Position numbers and translations under genes: made by a program. Shown in pieces: positions 1 through 13,000 of a DNA stretch of 64,000 nucleotides (the stretch's first letter is position 1; the number at the start of each line of letters is the position of its first letter). This stretch comes from Aralia elata (taxonomy: Eukaryota; Streptophyta; Magnoliopsida; Apiales; Araliaceae). Location: NCBI GenBank assembly GCA_034770075.1, contig CM068380.1:80299393-80363392 (forward strand), written 5' to 3'. The notes beneath the pieces are model-generated. The model searched no databases, was not told the DNA's origin, and was given only the letters and a program-made list of their open reading frames with translations.

Positions 1-3000
1 TTTTTTAAAAAATTAGTAAAATATTATTTTTAATAAAAATTTAATTAATATTGTTAACATAAAAATAAAATAAATTATAATAAATAAATCAAACTGAGCA
101 TGTTTGGTGGATATATATAAACTTGTCCTTTTAGTCTCTCCCTTTGATATCAACCGGGTGAGTGGCTTTAACTTTTCTTTTTGTTTTCCTCATTTTTTTT
201 AATTTTTGATTAGGTGAGTGGGCTATCGCTTTTTTACATCACCAAAGTCTGTTAAAAGATTATTTTTTAAACTCGCATACGCACCACCCGTATCTGACAG
301 GCTCTATATACATATATGCGGCGACCAAATGTTTATTTACATTTATTTCTGATGATTCGGCTTCTTTCTTATTCTTAAAAAGATTTCAGGTGATTAAATT
401 TTCAAAGAAATATTATACTATTTCTTGTCGTCGGAAAAAACAATAAACCCGAATAGCTTTGCCACGTGGAAGTTTCACTTGAGCAAAATGGACCAATATC
501 TTACCTCCTTTATTTGTTAGTAGATGGGAACTATCAATTTATTTTATTTTTTCAAAAATTAAGATTTATATAGAAATTATACAAAATATAATAGTACTAT
601 AAAGGGTCATTTTAAATTTAGCAAAAAAAAAAGGGTGGTCATTTTAAAAGATGGAACCTTCTAGAATGAAAGATGAAAGTTAAAAGGTCAGAAGAGATGG
701 ACGGCTAAAAGTCGGAAAAAGGAGTGACAAGGACACTAAAGTAGAACATGTCAACAACCACATGGGCAAGGGCCACAAGAAAACATTTTACATTTGGTTC
801 AGCTTCTTTTGGTCTATGCAACAGAAATCAGTGAAATTCACTCCCCTCCATCCGTCCGTCCTTATGAGAAACTACAAATTTCACACGGAAATTAGTGTGG
901 AATTAAGAAAAAGATGTGTTCTTGACCTTCATGTGTACTACTTTCCTTGGCTCTTTTTCAATGCCTCTGCAAAGTGCAAGCCAAGAATATCATTAGAGGC
1001 ATGTTAGTCTGATCTCATGTTACATGCTTCAAGAAACAAGAATATGTACTGATCCAATGCTATATATACAGATTTATATGAGTCATACATCCTAAGGCAT
1101 CAACTAAATTTCTTTACAGTTGCATGCACATCAAACATGCAATCCACTTCTCCAGTTTCAACCAGCAAAAGACTGGGAAAGGGGCACATACATAAATTAG
1201 GAAAAACAAATAGAGTACCAAAAATGAACTGAGAAGTGACAAATTTAAGTGTTTCTGCTGCACACTGCCTAGCTAGTTTCATATCTCACCCTACCCAATT
1301 CAAACCCTGGTCAACAACTTTCCCTGTTAGGAGAAGACACAAGATTTGAGAGAAAACCTTATTCTAAACTACTAAAAAAGTTCAAACAAGTGCATTAATC
1401 AACTCAACTCTCAACTCTCAACTCAACGACACCTTATATCCAAAATAGTTAGGGTCGCTCAAATTCATGCGATGGTAAAGTTTCTAAAGACGCTGTTCCT
1501 CACCCTCACCTATGACTTGGGTTTATATAGTTATTGATTTCATTCCGTTGTCTTTTCTCAATATTTTGCCAGAGAGTAGTTGTCCAGAGACTTCAAGAAC
1601 TGGTGCAGATCAAGAGTATCACCTTCAGTACTAAATTTCATGGTTATAGGTTAGAAATCAAGAATTCCTTTAGCACCCCCCAAAGTATTTACAAAATTTG
1701 GGCTTCATATCCAAGGCAGGGATTTTGAGGCTTCCAATACCTTTTTTTGCCATTGTGCACACATCGGATGCAGTTTTCTGGAGTCTGCCAGATTAAAGAA
1801 GATGAAATGTTATAGAAGAAAATATACATAGAAAAGACAAACTTTAGCCCAGAACTGGAAACTCACCATATATGTTATCGCAGCATCATTGGGTATATTA
1901 CTATCAACCAAGCTGAGGAAGCAAGATTCACCTACAACTTCCTTAATTAACATACTCATCTACTTGTATCAAGTGGGTAGGTTGACAGCAAACTAAGCAC
2001 AAGAAACAGAAAACCTGAATGCCCAATTGCGCTCTTAAATCCAGCTAGTGGTTGATCCTATTCTCAGAGAACACTGCATGAAAGGTACATTGCAATCAAA
2101 ATAAATCCCGTAGGCATGATAGGTCAGTTACTATATCTTTTTAAGGTATACAATCACATTAAAACATGACTCCGTTTGTTCCTATATGTACAAGTGCATT
2201 ATAAAAGACCTGAACTTTAATAGTTAGAAATTGATGCCAGCAGCAACTCATGCAATGTTGGCAAATGTTAAGCATATATTGCTCGTTCAATAATCACGGT
2301 GTAGATGACTTTTCTCCTAAGTCCTTCCACATTCACAAGAATTGAAAAAAGAATAAGTTGACATATTTGCAAGTCCAAAAGGGTTCTTCAGAATTACCCA
2401 CAGCTTTGGGGTTGAAATTTCAACTGAATTCATAAAAATAAAAAAGAAAGAAAAGTATATATATCAACAAGGGGTATCTTAAGAGGGCACCATCTTAATT
2501 TAAATTGAGCATTATGCCAAGGCGATATTGCAACTCAATGTCTTTTATACCACATTAGTGGTTCCAACTCAAAACATTCAAACTGCACAAATAAACAACA
2601 GAACAGGCATCACTGAAGATTAATGCATGACATGAGGATGGTTGAATACATCTAAAACAAATATTAAAGGTCAAGCCTACATAAGAGAAAATAGGTTATG
2701 TAATGAAAACAAACTACCCAACAATATAGTACCCTACATATGGTGGCACAGTCAACAATGCAAAGGTTTAATCACAGGATTCAGGTCTGTGTGCGCAGCT
2801 GTTGCCAAAGTACACATGAGCAGAGACGAATTGATAATGGGGTAGACAAAGTGAGAGAAGAATCATGGACTTGACTGGGAAAATTGATAATATATTCATA
2901 TAACCACATAATTTGGAAAATGTCATACAAGGATTTAACTCATTATAAGTCTAATCCAGTTCTCAACATGCTTAAATATCTCATAGCAATTGCTACACCC

Positions 3001-3111
3001 ATTTTTCAATGATAATCAGGGTTGTAACAATGGCAGAGCATGACTGACACACAAGATAACAATGAGATCCCCATGTACATGATTTTTCTAAAAGACATAT
3101 GAAACTAGCCT
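1..3111. other. intergenic, no gene recognised
   Basis: I find no coding region with protein-like composition on either strand; the open frames here are short, low-complexity and lack convincing splice neighbours. The stretch next to 3111 is presumably the 3' UTR of the minus-strand RING gene. The far left is very AT-rich. Confidence 0.5.
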
Positions 3112-4949
3112 CTAAAACCTTGTGCTCATGCTAAGAGACTGGCCCATCCGAAAAAATGCATCCCCTCCATTGAAGCCTATATCCACTTTGATGTGATCAT
3201 ACTGCTTCCTGCAGCCTGGGCATCGTGCGTCTGCCTCGAGAATTCTTTTGTGACAAAAAAGACACAGACTGAATCCACAAGGACATGGAAGAAAACTGGA
3301 GTCCGTCAGATCCAAATCCTCATAGCATATGGGGCATGAAGAAGGTAGAGAGGCGCTACTTTGCCAGGCGCAATTCTTGGCTCCATGACTTGACATCTTA
3401 TTTTGTTTATTTTGCTTCAACAGGTTGGGTAGACACTGCGGGCGAGAAGCATCATCAGCCCGCCATGCTTGAGAATTTTCCTGAGCTCTAGAAACCATTC
3501 CCCTGTTCTCTTTTTCTTGTAAGCTGATATCAGAACTCATGTATGGAGATTCAGGATCAGCTAAGCAAGTCTTGTTCGTGGATCTAGCAGAAGATTCACG
3601 TTTTTGTTCATGGTGGTTCTCCATAGCAATCAATGCATCAGCAACAGCCTCCCAATCATCCAGACAACCATCGTCCTCTTCTGTTTCACTGACACAGCCA
3701 GAGCAACACCTGCTACTGGCACTGCTACAGCTGCTCCCAGGAAGATTACTGCTGCCAACCGGGCTACTCATCAGTGAGTTCAAATCACTTTCATGAATGC
3801 TTGACACCTCAATATCAACCTCCTTGGACCCCAATACAGAACTCTCGGATGATTTGTTCCCCTTGTCGGTCACCACGGAAATCCGGGGAGAAGATCTGCC
3901 CCATTCATTTGAACCCACATTGGTTCCTTTGTTCTTGACTGCATTGTACTCCCAAATCTTAGTTATTGATTTATTTCCTAGCAAACCAATTTCAGGAGTT
4001 ATAATAAAGCAATGATGAAGCTTTGTCAAATTCAATGCACATTTATACATTTACCCCTTCCCCCGAATGTCGCATAATTGCAACACTATCCAACCACTTG
4101 CAACTTTATTCCACTATAAATATTCTTCTCTTTATCTGGATTAGGAGGTTGGATCAGTAAGTATAGGGGTTAATACTCAGCCACTGTTTTTTACATTAAA
4201 AGAAAATATACTAAATAATAAGTCCAGTAATCTCTGTCACCGAAATAGAAAACAAAAAAAAAGAAGAAGAGGAATTGTCACAAAAAAAACATATCTAAAG
4301 GAAAACTTTCAAAAATTAAGATTTACAAGATCCAATTGCTTTAAATACAGTCCTTAAAATCTAAACTCAAAATCCATAATGCATTTTGTCATGTGATCAA
4401 ACTTCCGGAAGAAATATTGAATTCCTCATGGAGTACTAGATTTTCAAATAAGATAAAAACTTTCCAGGATCAATGTTTTCAGCAATCATACGAAGCTCAA
4501 TTGGCGGATACGAAAACATAAAGCCAAAAGGGTTATATTGCTCTCACACGATAGAACGTGAAATTATGCATGCATCAGTTTAAGATTATCACAACATAAA
4601 GATATAGGGGGAAAATATGAATTTGCATACCCTGCGAAAGCCATTGCTCACGCCGAACATCAAGCTTGTTCTGCTTCAGTTTTGCTAATCTGTTGGTCTA
4701 TGAAAGATTAAAAAAAATAAAAATTTCAATACAAAATCGAACAAATGCATATGCATGACCATGTCTATGTTTATAAATGAAAGAATGACACACACACACA
4801 CACAGTGTACCGCCAACGCACCCAGACATTAGACCAATTGTGGCTGGCCCAACGGTTTCACACACACACACACATATTACCCTCTTCTTCTTGACAATGT
4901 CCTTGCAGAAACCAGGAACAGCAGCATTAGCGATTGAATCAGAAACCAT
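3112..4949 (-). CDS. C4C4 (NOT4-like) RING zinc-finger protein, 3 exons, 320 aa
   Basis: Coding exons are 4881-4949, 4631-4697 and 3112-3938 (69+67+827 nt, 321 codons including stop). Both introns are GT-AG and the frame closes; exon 1 ends AAG AGG|GTAATA, exon 2 ends CAG G|GTATGC and exon 3 begins after GCAG. The N-terminus is basic (KKKR, then an RLAKLKQNK stretch and WLSQ), as in a conserved family of plant RING proteins. The middle (about residues 50-240) is Ser-rich and acidic, likely disordered. Residues about 247-288 hold a finger with eight cysteines and no histidine ligand (CPIC, CPC, CLFC, CPGC), the C4C4 pattern of the CCR4-NOT subunit NOT4. Such fingers usually recruit E2 enzymes, so ubiquitin-ligase activity is a family-based inference. 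The start codon begins the conserved N-terminus and a TATA box lies about 190 bp upstream. Intron 1 contains two CA-repeat runs (about 4788-4803 and 4860-4875). Confidence 0.88.
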
Positions 4950-5141
4950 GGCTTCTTATTCTTCTTGAAAACAGTTTGATTTGCAAGAACCCTAAATTTT
5001 AGGGAGAATTCGAAAAAAAAAAATTGGGAATTTGTGATGCAAGAGGAATATAGAGAGCAATGATAGATGGCAAAAAAATCCTTTATTTTCGCTCCAAACT
5101 CTTTGTTTCTTCCACCGATCATAAACTAGACCTCTCCAATT

Positions 5142-5149
5142 TTATATAA
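5142..5149 (-). promoter_or_regulatory. TATA box of the RING gene
   Basis: On the minus strand this reads TTATATAA, about 190 bp upstream of the start codon at 4949. The gap fits a 5' UTR of roughly 160 bases. Inference from position and motif only. Confidence 0.45.
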
Positions 5150-5254
5150 CACATCCACTTACCATAATGCCCTCAGTATCTTCTGTATTAACATTAGAGA
5201 GCTTGCTGGTATGTGCGGATCAAATATAGCAAATATTGCGTACATGCCAATATT

Positions 5255-5745
5255 GTATTACCCCGTTCCAAATTATATAATTATTATCAATTTTTAAAAA
5301 TTAATTTAAAATATTTTTAAAATTAAAATTAAAATAATTTATCAAAAAATATAAAATAATAAATCTCATATTGAGTACTTTTTTCATTTCAAAATTGCAA
5401 AATTTTAAAATTTAAAATTGATATGAAATTATTTAATTTTAATACAAACAAGTTACAAATATAATAATTGTAAACTAACTATAAAATACTATTAATTATC
5501 ATCTTTGTTGTTTTCAAAACTTAAACAAAATTATATTAATTTTGAGTTTTAGAATTTCGTAAATTAACTTTAAAAACTCAAATTATATATCTAATTTTGG
5601 AACGAATGTGATAGTACTTTAAGAAAGTTTACTTGTATTGATTAAAATTAAAAAAAAATTATGTCAATTTTGAGTTTAAATTTTTTTCAAATCAGAATTC
5701 AAAGAATCAATAATAATCTTATACTTTAGAACAGAGGAAGTATAA
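5255..5745. mobile_element. AT-rich MITE-like inverted repeat
   Basis: The left arm at about 5260-5290 (CCCCGTTCCAAATTATATAA) is matched in inverted orientation at about 5585-5615 and more weakly at 5715-5742, where the outer end is followed by TA. The interior is almost pure A+T with no coding potential. TA flanks and CTCCGTTCC-like ends suggest a Stowaway-type element, possibly two nested copies. Exact ends are uncertain. Confidence 0.5.
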
Positions 5746-6082
5746 TCTAAAACCAACATAAATGAATTCTCCAAAAATCAATTATTTAAACAAAAATCCC
5801 ACTTTATCAATGTTAGTGGTTAAAATAATAGTTTTAAAATTTAATTAAATATAAAAATTAAGTAGATTAACTTTGAGAGTACATTGGCTTTGAACCTTCT
5901 AAAATGAAAATAACTCTAATTATTCAATGAGACACTAGGCCAATACTAAGCTGGCTTTTACCACTACATCATAAATGTATTAAGTAAGATATTTTGGTGT
6001 TCTTTTCGATAACAGACTAGATATTTTGTGATAAGATACTAACGATATTATTTTATTCTTATATGTAAAATAAGATACACAC

Positions 6083-6211
6083 ACCCACCAAGAGTCTTTG
6101 ACTCGTCTAATATTTTAGACCTCTTGTTAAGTAACAAGTAAGAGATTTTAAGTTCAAATCTCCCCCCCTCCCTCTTGAATTAGCAAAAAAAAAAACAAAT
6201 AATAAATAAAT
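6083..6211 (+). mobile_element. SINE with 16-bp target-site duplication
   Basis: The segment is flanked by a perfect 16-bp direct repeat, AAAATAAGATACACAC, at 6067-6082 and 6212-6227. It ends in an A-rich tail (about 6184-6211). It contains AGTTCAAATCT at 6151-6161, close to the RNA polymerase III B box (GGTTCGAATCC type). A body of about 100 bp, B box, A-rich tail and long TSD are the marks of a tRNA-derived SINE. A convincing A box was not located, so transcriptional competence is doubtful. Confidence 0.72.
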
Positions 6212-6227
6212 AAAATAAGATACACAC

Positions 6228-7097
6228 GGGTTCAGAGGGTATTTGAGTAATCTTCTATGGCCAACAAAAATGTGGACTTGAACGAGACGTGCCGAACGTG
6301 AAAGCCCCACTTTTGAACTGAGCTACGAGGTACAAATACAATCACACACGTGGACGACCCTGTTTCAAGCATAATTTGTAACGTGAAAAACTAGGCCACT
6401 TTTGTTAATTTGTTAAGCTGATCTAAAACTACAAGAATTCTTTATTTTCTTTACTTTAATTATAGATCACTTCAACCAAGTATATACAATTATTTTTTTA
6501 AAAAACTATTACATTACTTCTATTTTACATCTCTCTCTATAAACATCATTTAGCGATATATGTGTCTTATTTTAATTTACATTTTTTAAAGTTCATATTA
6601 GCAAGATATATTGCAATAATCTCTGTACAAAACCCAATCAAAATTCCTGATTTTCTTATAGAGGCCTTAATGCTACATATCTTTTCCCCTATTACACTTT
6701 ACCTTGCACAATCTAGTTAACACAACACTCGGTTCCCTCTAATAGGAATCACAAGAAGATGTACAGAAAGGAACCACGAAAGGGTCCATATGTCCCCGAT
6801 ATACACAAATAACTAAACGCGACACTACAGTCAAGTAGCTCAAGGCTCAGCCCTATTTACAGAGCAATGGTTAAGATGCCCTCAATACAAACCAAGAGAA
6901 ATCTACAAACATACAAAAAAACATGCGTTGGTGTAATTTCTATATTCCATTCTCTTCTTTCCTTCAGACGAAAAGAATGGAAAATGCAACCCTCCGAATA
7001 ATCTCCTCTCTTTTAATCAGTAAATCAAGTGTTGCAAACACAGAATAATCTACCTTAGCCGCAACTGAACCACAACGCGTAAGAAAGGCATGATACA
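6228..7097. other. 3' flank of the SIN3-LIKE gene
   Basis: No coding region. The part from about 6650 to 7097 is probably the 3' UTR of the minus-strand SIN3-LIKE gene, judged only from adjacency to its stop codon at 7098-7100. I did not locate a definite polyadenylation site. Confidence 0.4.
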
Positions 7098-10000
7098 TTA
7101 TATCGCTGTTAAGAAACGGTGGAATTGTTGTACTCTTGCCTCGTCCTGGTGTGATGGTGAAGACAATTTTCTTCTTTTTCTTCTCTCACGACAGAGGAAA
7201 TCTTCTGTGTCTAGAACATAGGAAATCTGCATCGCAACATGATTAAAGTGAAGGCAAAATTGACCATGCTAAAAGATGGACCCAGACTATATACACTATA
7301 CAGTGTCGGTGCTTAATGATAACACATAAAATACATGTAGGAGTTTCATAATTTAAAATAGTTGTAAAGAGGAAAACTTGTTCAGATAAAAGATATTGTG
7401 ATAATAAAATATACATTATCTAAAGGCATGATAAAATCCTGTGGGGAGAGACAATAACTCAAATTCTCAAACTCAGTTTTCATACTGAGAGAGTTGTTTT
7501 CAGCAATATCAAAAAACGACAGAGCTGTTAGGAAAGATGCAAGGAAAACATGCTGCCATAATACACATGAAGAATCATAGCACGCAAGAATTTGTAGTTC
7601 AAGCATAACCATGTGTGATTTCAGAGAAAATGGGCTTTTTTCTTTAGTAATAATTTCTTTTTGAAAGACCATTTTACGGGCAACCCCATGAGAGCAGCCA
7701 ATGTCAGGCAAGCTCAGACGTAATTATATCATCTAACCTCCCCTTTTAAGGTGGACGACGTACTAGAGCAAAGGATGTTGAGATAAACAACTACTTGATA
7801 TAACAGTAAAATACTAAATACTTGGTCAAGTTGAATGCGTCAAAGGTCAGGAGCAAATGATTTTGTTCCACATAAGCTACAAAAGATTTAGCTTAAGATC
7901 ATTTAGCCATATGTGCGAGAAGAACCAACAACGAACAGGATGCTGGCACGAAAAACATGGGTTAAGTTCACCAGAAGGAGAGGGATGGCGGGATGATGAA
8001 GGAGAAAAATAAGTAACAAGAGATTAGCAATTCAATACATCCATCCATTTACTCAACACCAGGCATTGAGGCAAGTTTCTTAACAATGAAAATTACAAGT
8101 ATCTAGAGAATATCTTTATCATATGCAACAAATAAAGATGTACCTTGGATGAGTTACAAGCCATTTTGCACTCCAAACCATTGACCACTCTGACACTTTC
8201 CATAACCATGCATAGAGCAGAACATTCATCGGTGTCTGCATATTTGCGTTTGTTCCTGCATATATATAGAATTTAGCAAGTCACATATACATTGACAGTA
8301 ATCAGTACATAGAGTCTTGCTGACTCAGTAAATGCTCTTTCTAAGCTTCTTCCTAGACTCCATAAGAAACGACCTCCTCAAAACTTACTATAAGCACTGT
8401 ATGACAAAATTGACAATCCAAAACCAGAAAATACCCAACAGAAATTGACTAAAGTTAGAAAAAAGTTGCACTGTAACTCCAAGATTATCATTCTTCTTAT
8501 GGCTTCAGAAGCTAAAGTGCAACCATTATTACAAGATCATCCAAAAGAAAAGGAGACCACGAAATATTACATTATACGTTGAGACCTTCTGCAGTGGGTC
8601 CAACCCATACTCCTCCTGGTGACCTGGTCTGTTTAGGTACCTAATTATATATACTCTCGTGCATGCAAATTATACAAATTCAAACAATAACATTGATACC
8701 TTTGCAACAAGATGCCAACAGATTCCTTTTTGCTGGGAACACCAGACAGAAAATCATTATGAAGATAAGCTGCAAAATTAGGATCCACCGAAACTGCAAC
8801 CACCTCAGGCTTTTCATTTCCATTATCCATCAGCTGTATAAACAAACGTGACGGGGCCGATGTCTGTAACAAATAGGAAAATTACTAAAAATCCAAGTTA
8901 ACCTGCCAAATAAATGCAAGTATAGCTATTTCCAGAAATTACAGAGAAAACAAGAGCAAAAGACCTACACATTCAAATCGGTATATGTTCTCATCGTGAA
9001 GGAGCACATGAGCATTTTCATAATAAACTGAATCAACATATTTCTCTGGTTTCCGAGATTTTTCATACTCGTATAACTGAAGTAGCTTATTATCCATCTC
9101 ATCACTTGCAACAGTTTGAAGCTGCAGGAAAAGAGGAAAAGTTTTTAAAAATAAATAAATAGAATAGAATAGATGGAAAACAATTGATCAGAATTAGGAT
9201 TTACTACTTTACTTGCCTGTCTGACCAGCTTATATATCAACTTGTCCAAAGTAAAGAGCACGTAAGACTGATTACCAATAATATCACGGCAGTCGTCCTC
9301 AAATTTTGCATTATCAGAAGATCCATCAAGTAAATTATATAATGCTCTCATAAATCTGCACAAAATTAATAAACTTTCCCAGGTTAATATGCAACACATC
9401 ACAAATATTTGATAAGAACTAAAGACCCCCATAATAATCACCTGGAATATAGGTCAGGAGGACTGTTATCTTTCACATTTCTCCATTTCATTTCAGCAGC
9501 GGATGAATGTTGTTTAGCAGATAATAGTCTTTCATACAAAATCTAGCAACATAGAAAACAAAATCATGTAATATAAACTACCTGCATTTTATTATACTCA
9601 ACGTTAATCCAGAATTCAGGAAAGAAACCGCAACTAAAGAAACCTAATTAAAACATTAAGAAAAGAAAAGATGCTGATATTCAACAGAAAAAGAATAAAA
9701 CAAAGAAAAGAATTCTATCCTTACTTGGTGCAGCCTGAAAAGCACATAAAATGAATCATTCCCATAAAAAACACGGGAATCCTTCTCATTATCACGTAAT
9801 GCAGATGCAACATGCTTTGCCAGAGGCTTCGTGGTCAGCAGAAAGCGTTCAGATGGTGGTAATGATAACCCAACTCCTCCAGCAAGTGTATCATCCAATC
9901 CCTCATCCTCACATTCACTTTCAGCTTTACCATCAACTTCATCACGTTCTCCATCTTCTTCCTCTTCCTGCTCTTCCCTTGAGCACTCATCAGCAGCAGA

Positions 10001-13000
10001 CTCACTACCTGAAACATCTTCCCCTGCCTCAGAAACATTTTCACTGTCCTCGTCATCGGCATCTGCATCATTCTCTCCTCTGGCATCCTGACAAGAGGTA
10101 TCTTCACCAGTCCTAGCCTGATAGAGCATAGTTTCAGCACTTTTCTTTGCATTACGCAAAGGATGGGAACCACCATAGGCAACAAAATTATCCTCTTCAA
10201 AATCACCATTAGGTGATAACTCACCCTCTTCTTTCTCAATTTTAGAGGGATCAACTGAATCTTCATTGCATTTTGGCACGTTGGGGCATTTTGTGAGAAC
10301 TCCATTCGTTAATGGAATTGACCTTGAAACATCATGATGCTGTAGCCAAAAGAGATAAATACTTAAAGCTCAGTAAAGAATACCATAGGTCAGCAGGACA
10401 TGAAACTGCAAAAAGGTATACAGGCAGTGGATGTCTTCTTTTACCACCCACCTGGGTGTGTCAAAAAAAAGGTCTTCAAGTTGAACCAAAATTTCAAATC
10501 CATACCTCCAATGAAGGTACATCATCAATATTGCCAGCGACTCCATGACCATTTTCAGCAGCATGGGTACTAGGCCTTTGTGCTGCATCACGCCCTTCAA
10601 CATTAGAAATATCATAATAATAATAATAATAGTAATAGTAATAAGATATAACAAGGTAAAGAAAACAACATAAATCATGGTTCAACCAAGCTAGCATATA
10701 TAAGATATGAACCTAACCTGATATGAAATCCATGCTCATTCTGCAAGGAATGTTATCCGTTTCAATGGCAACGGCTGCATCAGAACTGGCTGAATGCTCA
10801 GTAGAAGCCACTGTTCCATTAGATCCAGACACTTTGTCAACAACAGCTGTATGTTTTGGATCTGTTTGAAGACAAAATGCATCTTCTTTGCCCAATATAT
10901 CCCCAGGTAACAAGTTCGTCCTCCCAGAATCTATTTGATCTGGAGAAATAATCTCATCTCCATTTGCCAAAGGTTTTGATTGCTTAGCAACCATGGCTGC
11001 AGCATCAGCAGCAGGACTTCCATCTCTTTCTTTGATGTTTGTCGCAGCACTTTTCATTGCATGATTCCTAGTTACCAAAGCAGCTTCAGAATCCTCGGAA
11101 TCAAGAGGCCGAGGAGGAAAACTCAGCATTGGCTCCAAGAAGGTACTCCAAAGCCTCATGGCTTTATTTGATTGCTCTTTGGTCGTGCAAATCTCGTCAC
11201 ATGAATACTTAATAAGTTTATAGAAGTCTTCATGAATGTCGGTATCAGAGTAGTTAAATTCAAGATTCGGGGTTATAGGATGTCTGCTTCCAGCAGCAAT
11301 GGTGAGAAGCACATTATCATCTTGCTGCCTTTTCTCCTTAAGTTCTTTGATCTCGACCACTAAGGCTGTACATTAAAAGCATGAAAATCATGAGCAGAAT
11401 CAACAATAGAACATGAAGTGTAAAAATATCTATGAAAGATGTAACTGTAAAAAATAACTAGGCACTTATAAAAAGTTGTAAGAAGATCATCCTTGTAAAT
11501 TTTAACCATAGCCAAGTCTGGAAAGATAACTTCATTAGTGATCCATAAATATGTAACCTTTAAGATAGTTTACTTGATAAAGATCGTATATGAATAGCAA
11601 TATACTTCATATTACCAAACTGAAATTGCATACTAATGTAAACCAAATAATTTAGTTTCTTAGAATCCTAGTCGTATCTTTCCTTGAGGCCATGTAAAAT
11701 TAGGGGTGCATTCTCACATGTTGAAATCCCACAAATACTCCAACACATGATTGGTGTAGACAATAGCTGATGACATTTTTGTGCATTCTGACATTAGTGA
11801 CATGGTGGTAGTTACGGTGACAAGTGGCACCGATGACGTTTTAGAGGTAGTCCAATCATAATGGTAATAGAAGGCTAGCTACCTTATGTGGGATGAGTGA
11901 TAATATATTTACAAATAATATAGAAGCTAATGCAATAACCAAAAGCCTGGTTAAAATTCTACAATACATTAAATTTTCTTGCACATCACATAACAAAAAA
12001 GAATTTCACCATGTTTTTAACCATACTAATTATTCATAATGTGAAAGTAAAACTATGAGTTATTATTTTAATTCAAAACTCAGACGCAGATGATTGATTG
12101 AAATATCAATTTCATGGTAAGCAAAGCCTATGCTTTACTTGTAAACTGAAGTGTTAAATTTAAAAATAAAACTGAAGGCACGGCACAACACAAGATATGC
12201 AATTGCAGTTTTAATAATACAGCCTGGCATCCTCAAACAAAAATGTAAGAAGCAAAGAACAGAACAAATAACCTCTTAATTTGGCTCCGTAATACAGTGA
12301 GATTTATGCATTAAAGGTATCTTTCTCATTTAAATTGCTCCTGAAACTCTCTTCTTCTTCCTCTTCTTCTTTTTCCTCCCATTTTCTATCCTAAATTCCT
12401 AATCAATACCTTATATATAATAGGCCGACAAGTGATCCTAATTTAAAATAATTGTGACTCGGATAGTCCCTGAGTGATGGTCACATTGGTTTCTGTCTTC
12501 TAAATTCAATGCATACATATATATAGGTCAAGGTGAAATGATTTTTGGTGTGTATCCATGTATTCATATTAAATTCCTAGGTTAACATGAGTTACAAGAA
12601 TCGTATACATTGAATTGCAAATATTAAGAAAATTCAATTTATATTTAAGTGTACCCAATAAAGAAGGATTTCAGCAACAAAGAAAAGAGAAAGCTAAATG
12701 ACTTATCTAATGAAACAAATGGAGAAGACGAAACACGCCATTGGAAAGAAGAAAAGCTCTCAAAATGTACTAAGAAAAAAAGCAAGTGAAAGATCATTTA
12801 AGATTTATATCTGCTATATGTACTTACCATTTCTATCTGTTGTAAATGATATTTTCATATAAACAATTCTATGTCCTTCATTTTACTTAACCACATAAAT
12901 ACCTTGATCAAATATTATTATTAGTGAATAAAGCTCGTGTCTTGCACAGGCTATTACACTAGTACATATAATCCATAGCATGTAGAAAATTTAACTATAA

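Noticed and set aside
1400..1530. Possible tRNA or SINE near the CAACTCTCAACTCAAC repeats
   Set aside because: No cloverleaf could be drawn, and no B box, tail or target duplication was found.
9751..10116. Plus-strand open frames rich in His/Ser opposite the SIN3-LIKE exon 15
   Set aside because: Antisense shadow of the GAA/GAT-rich acidic exon; the minus strand is firmly coding.
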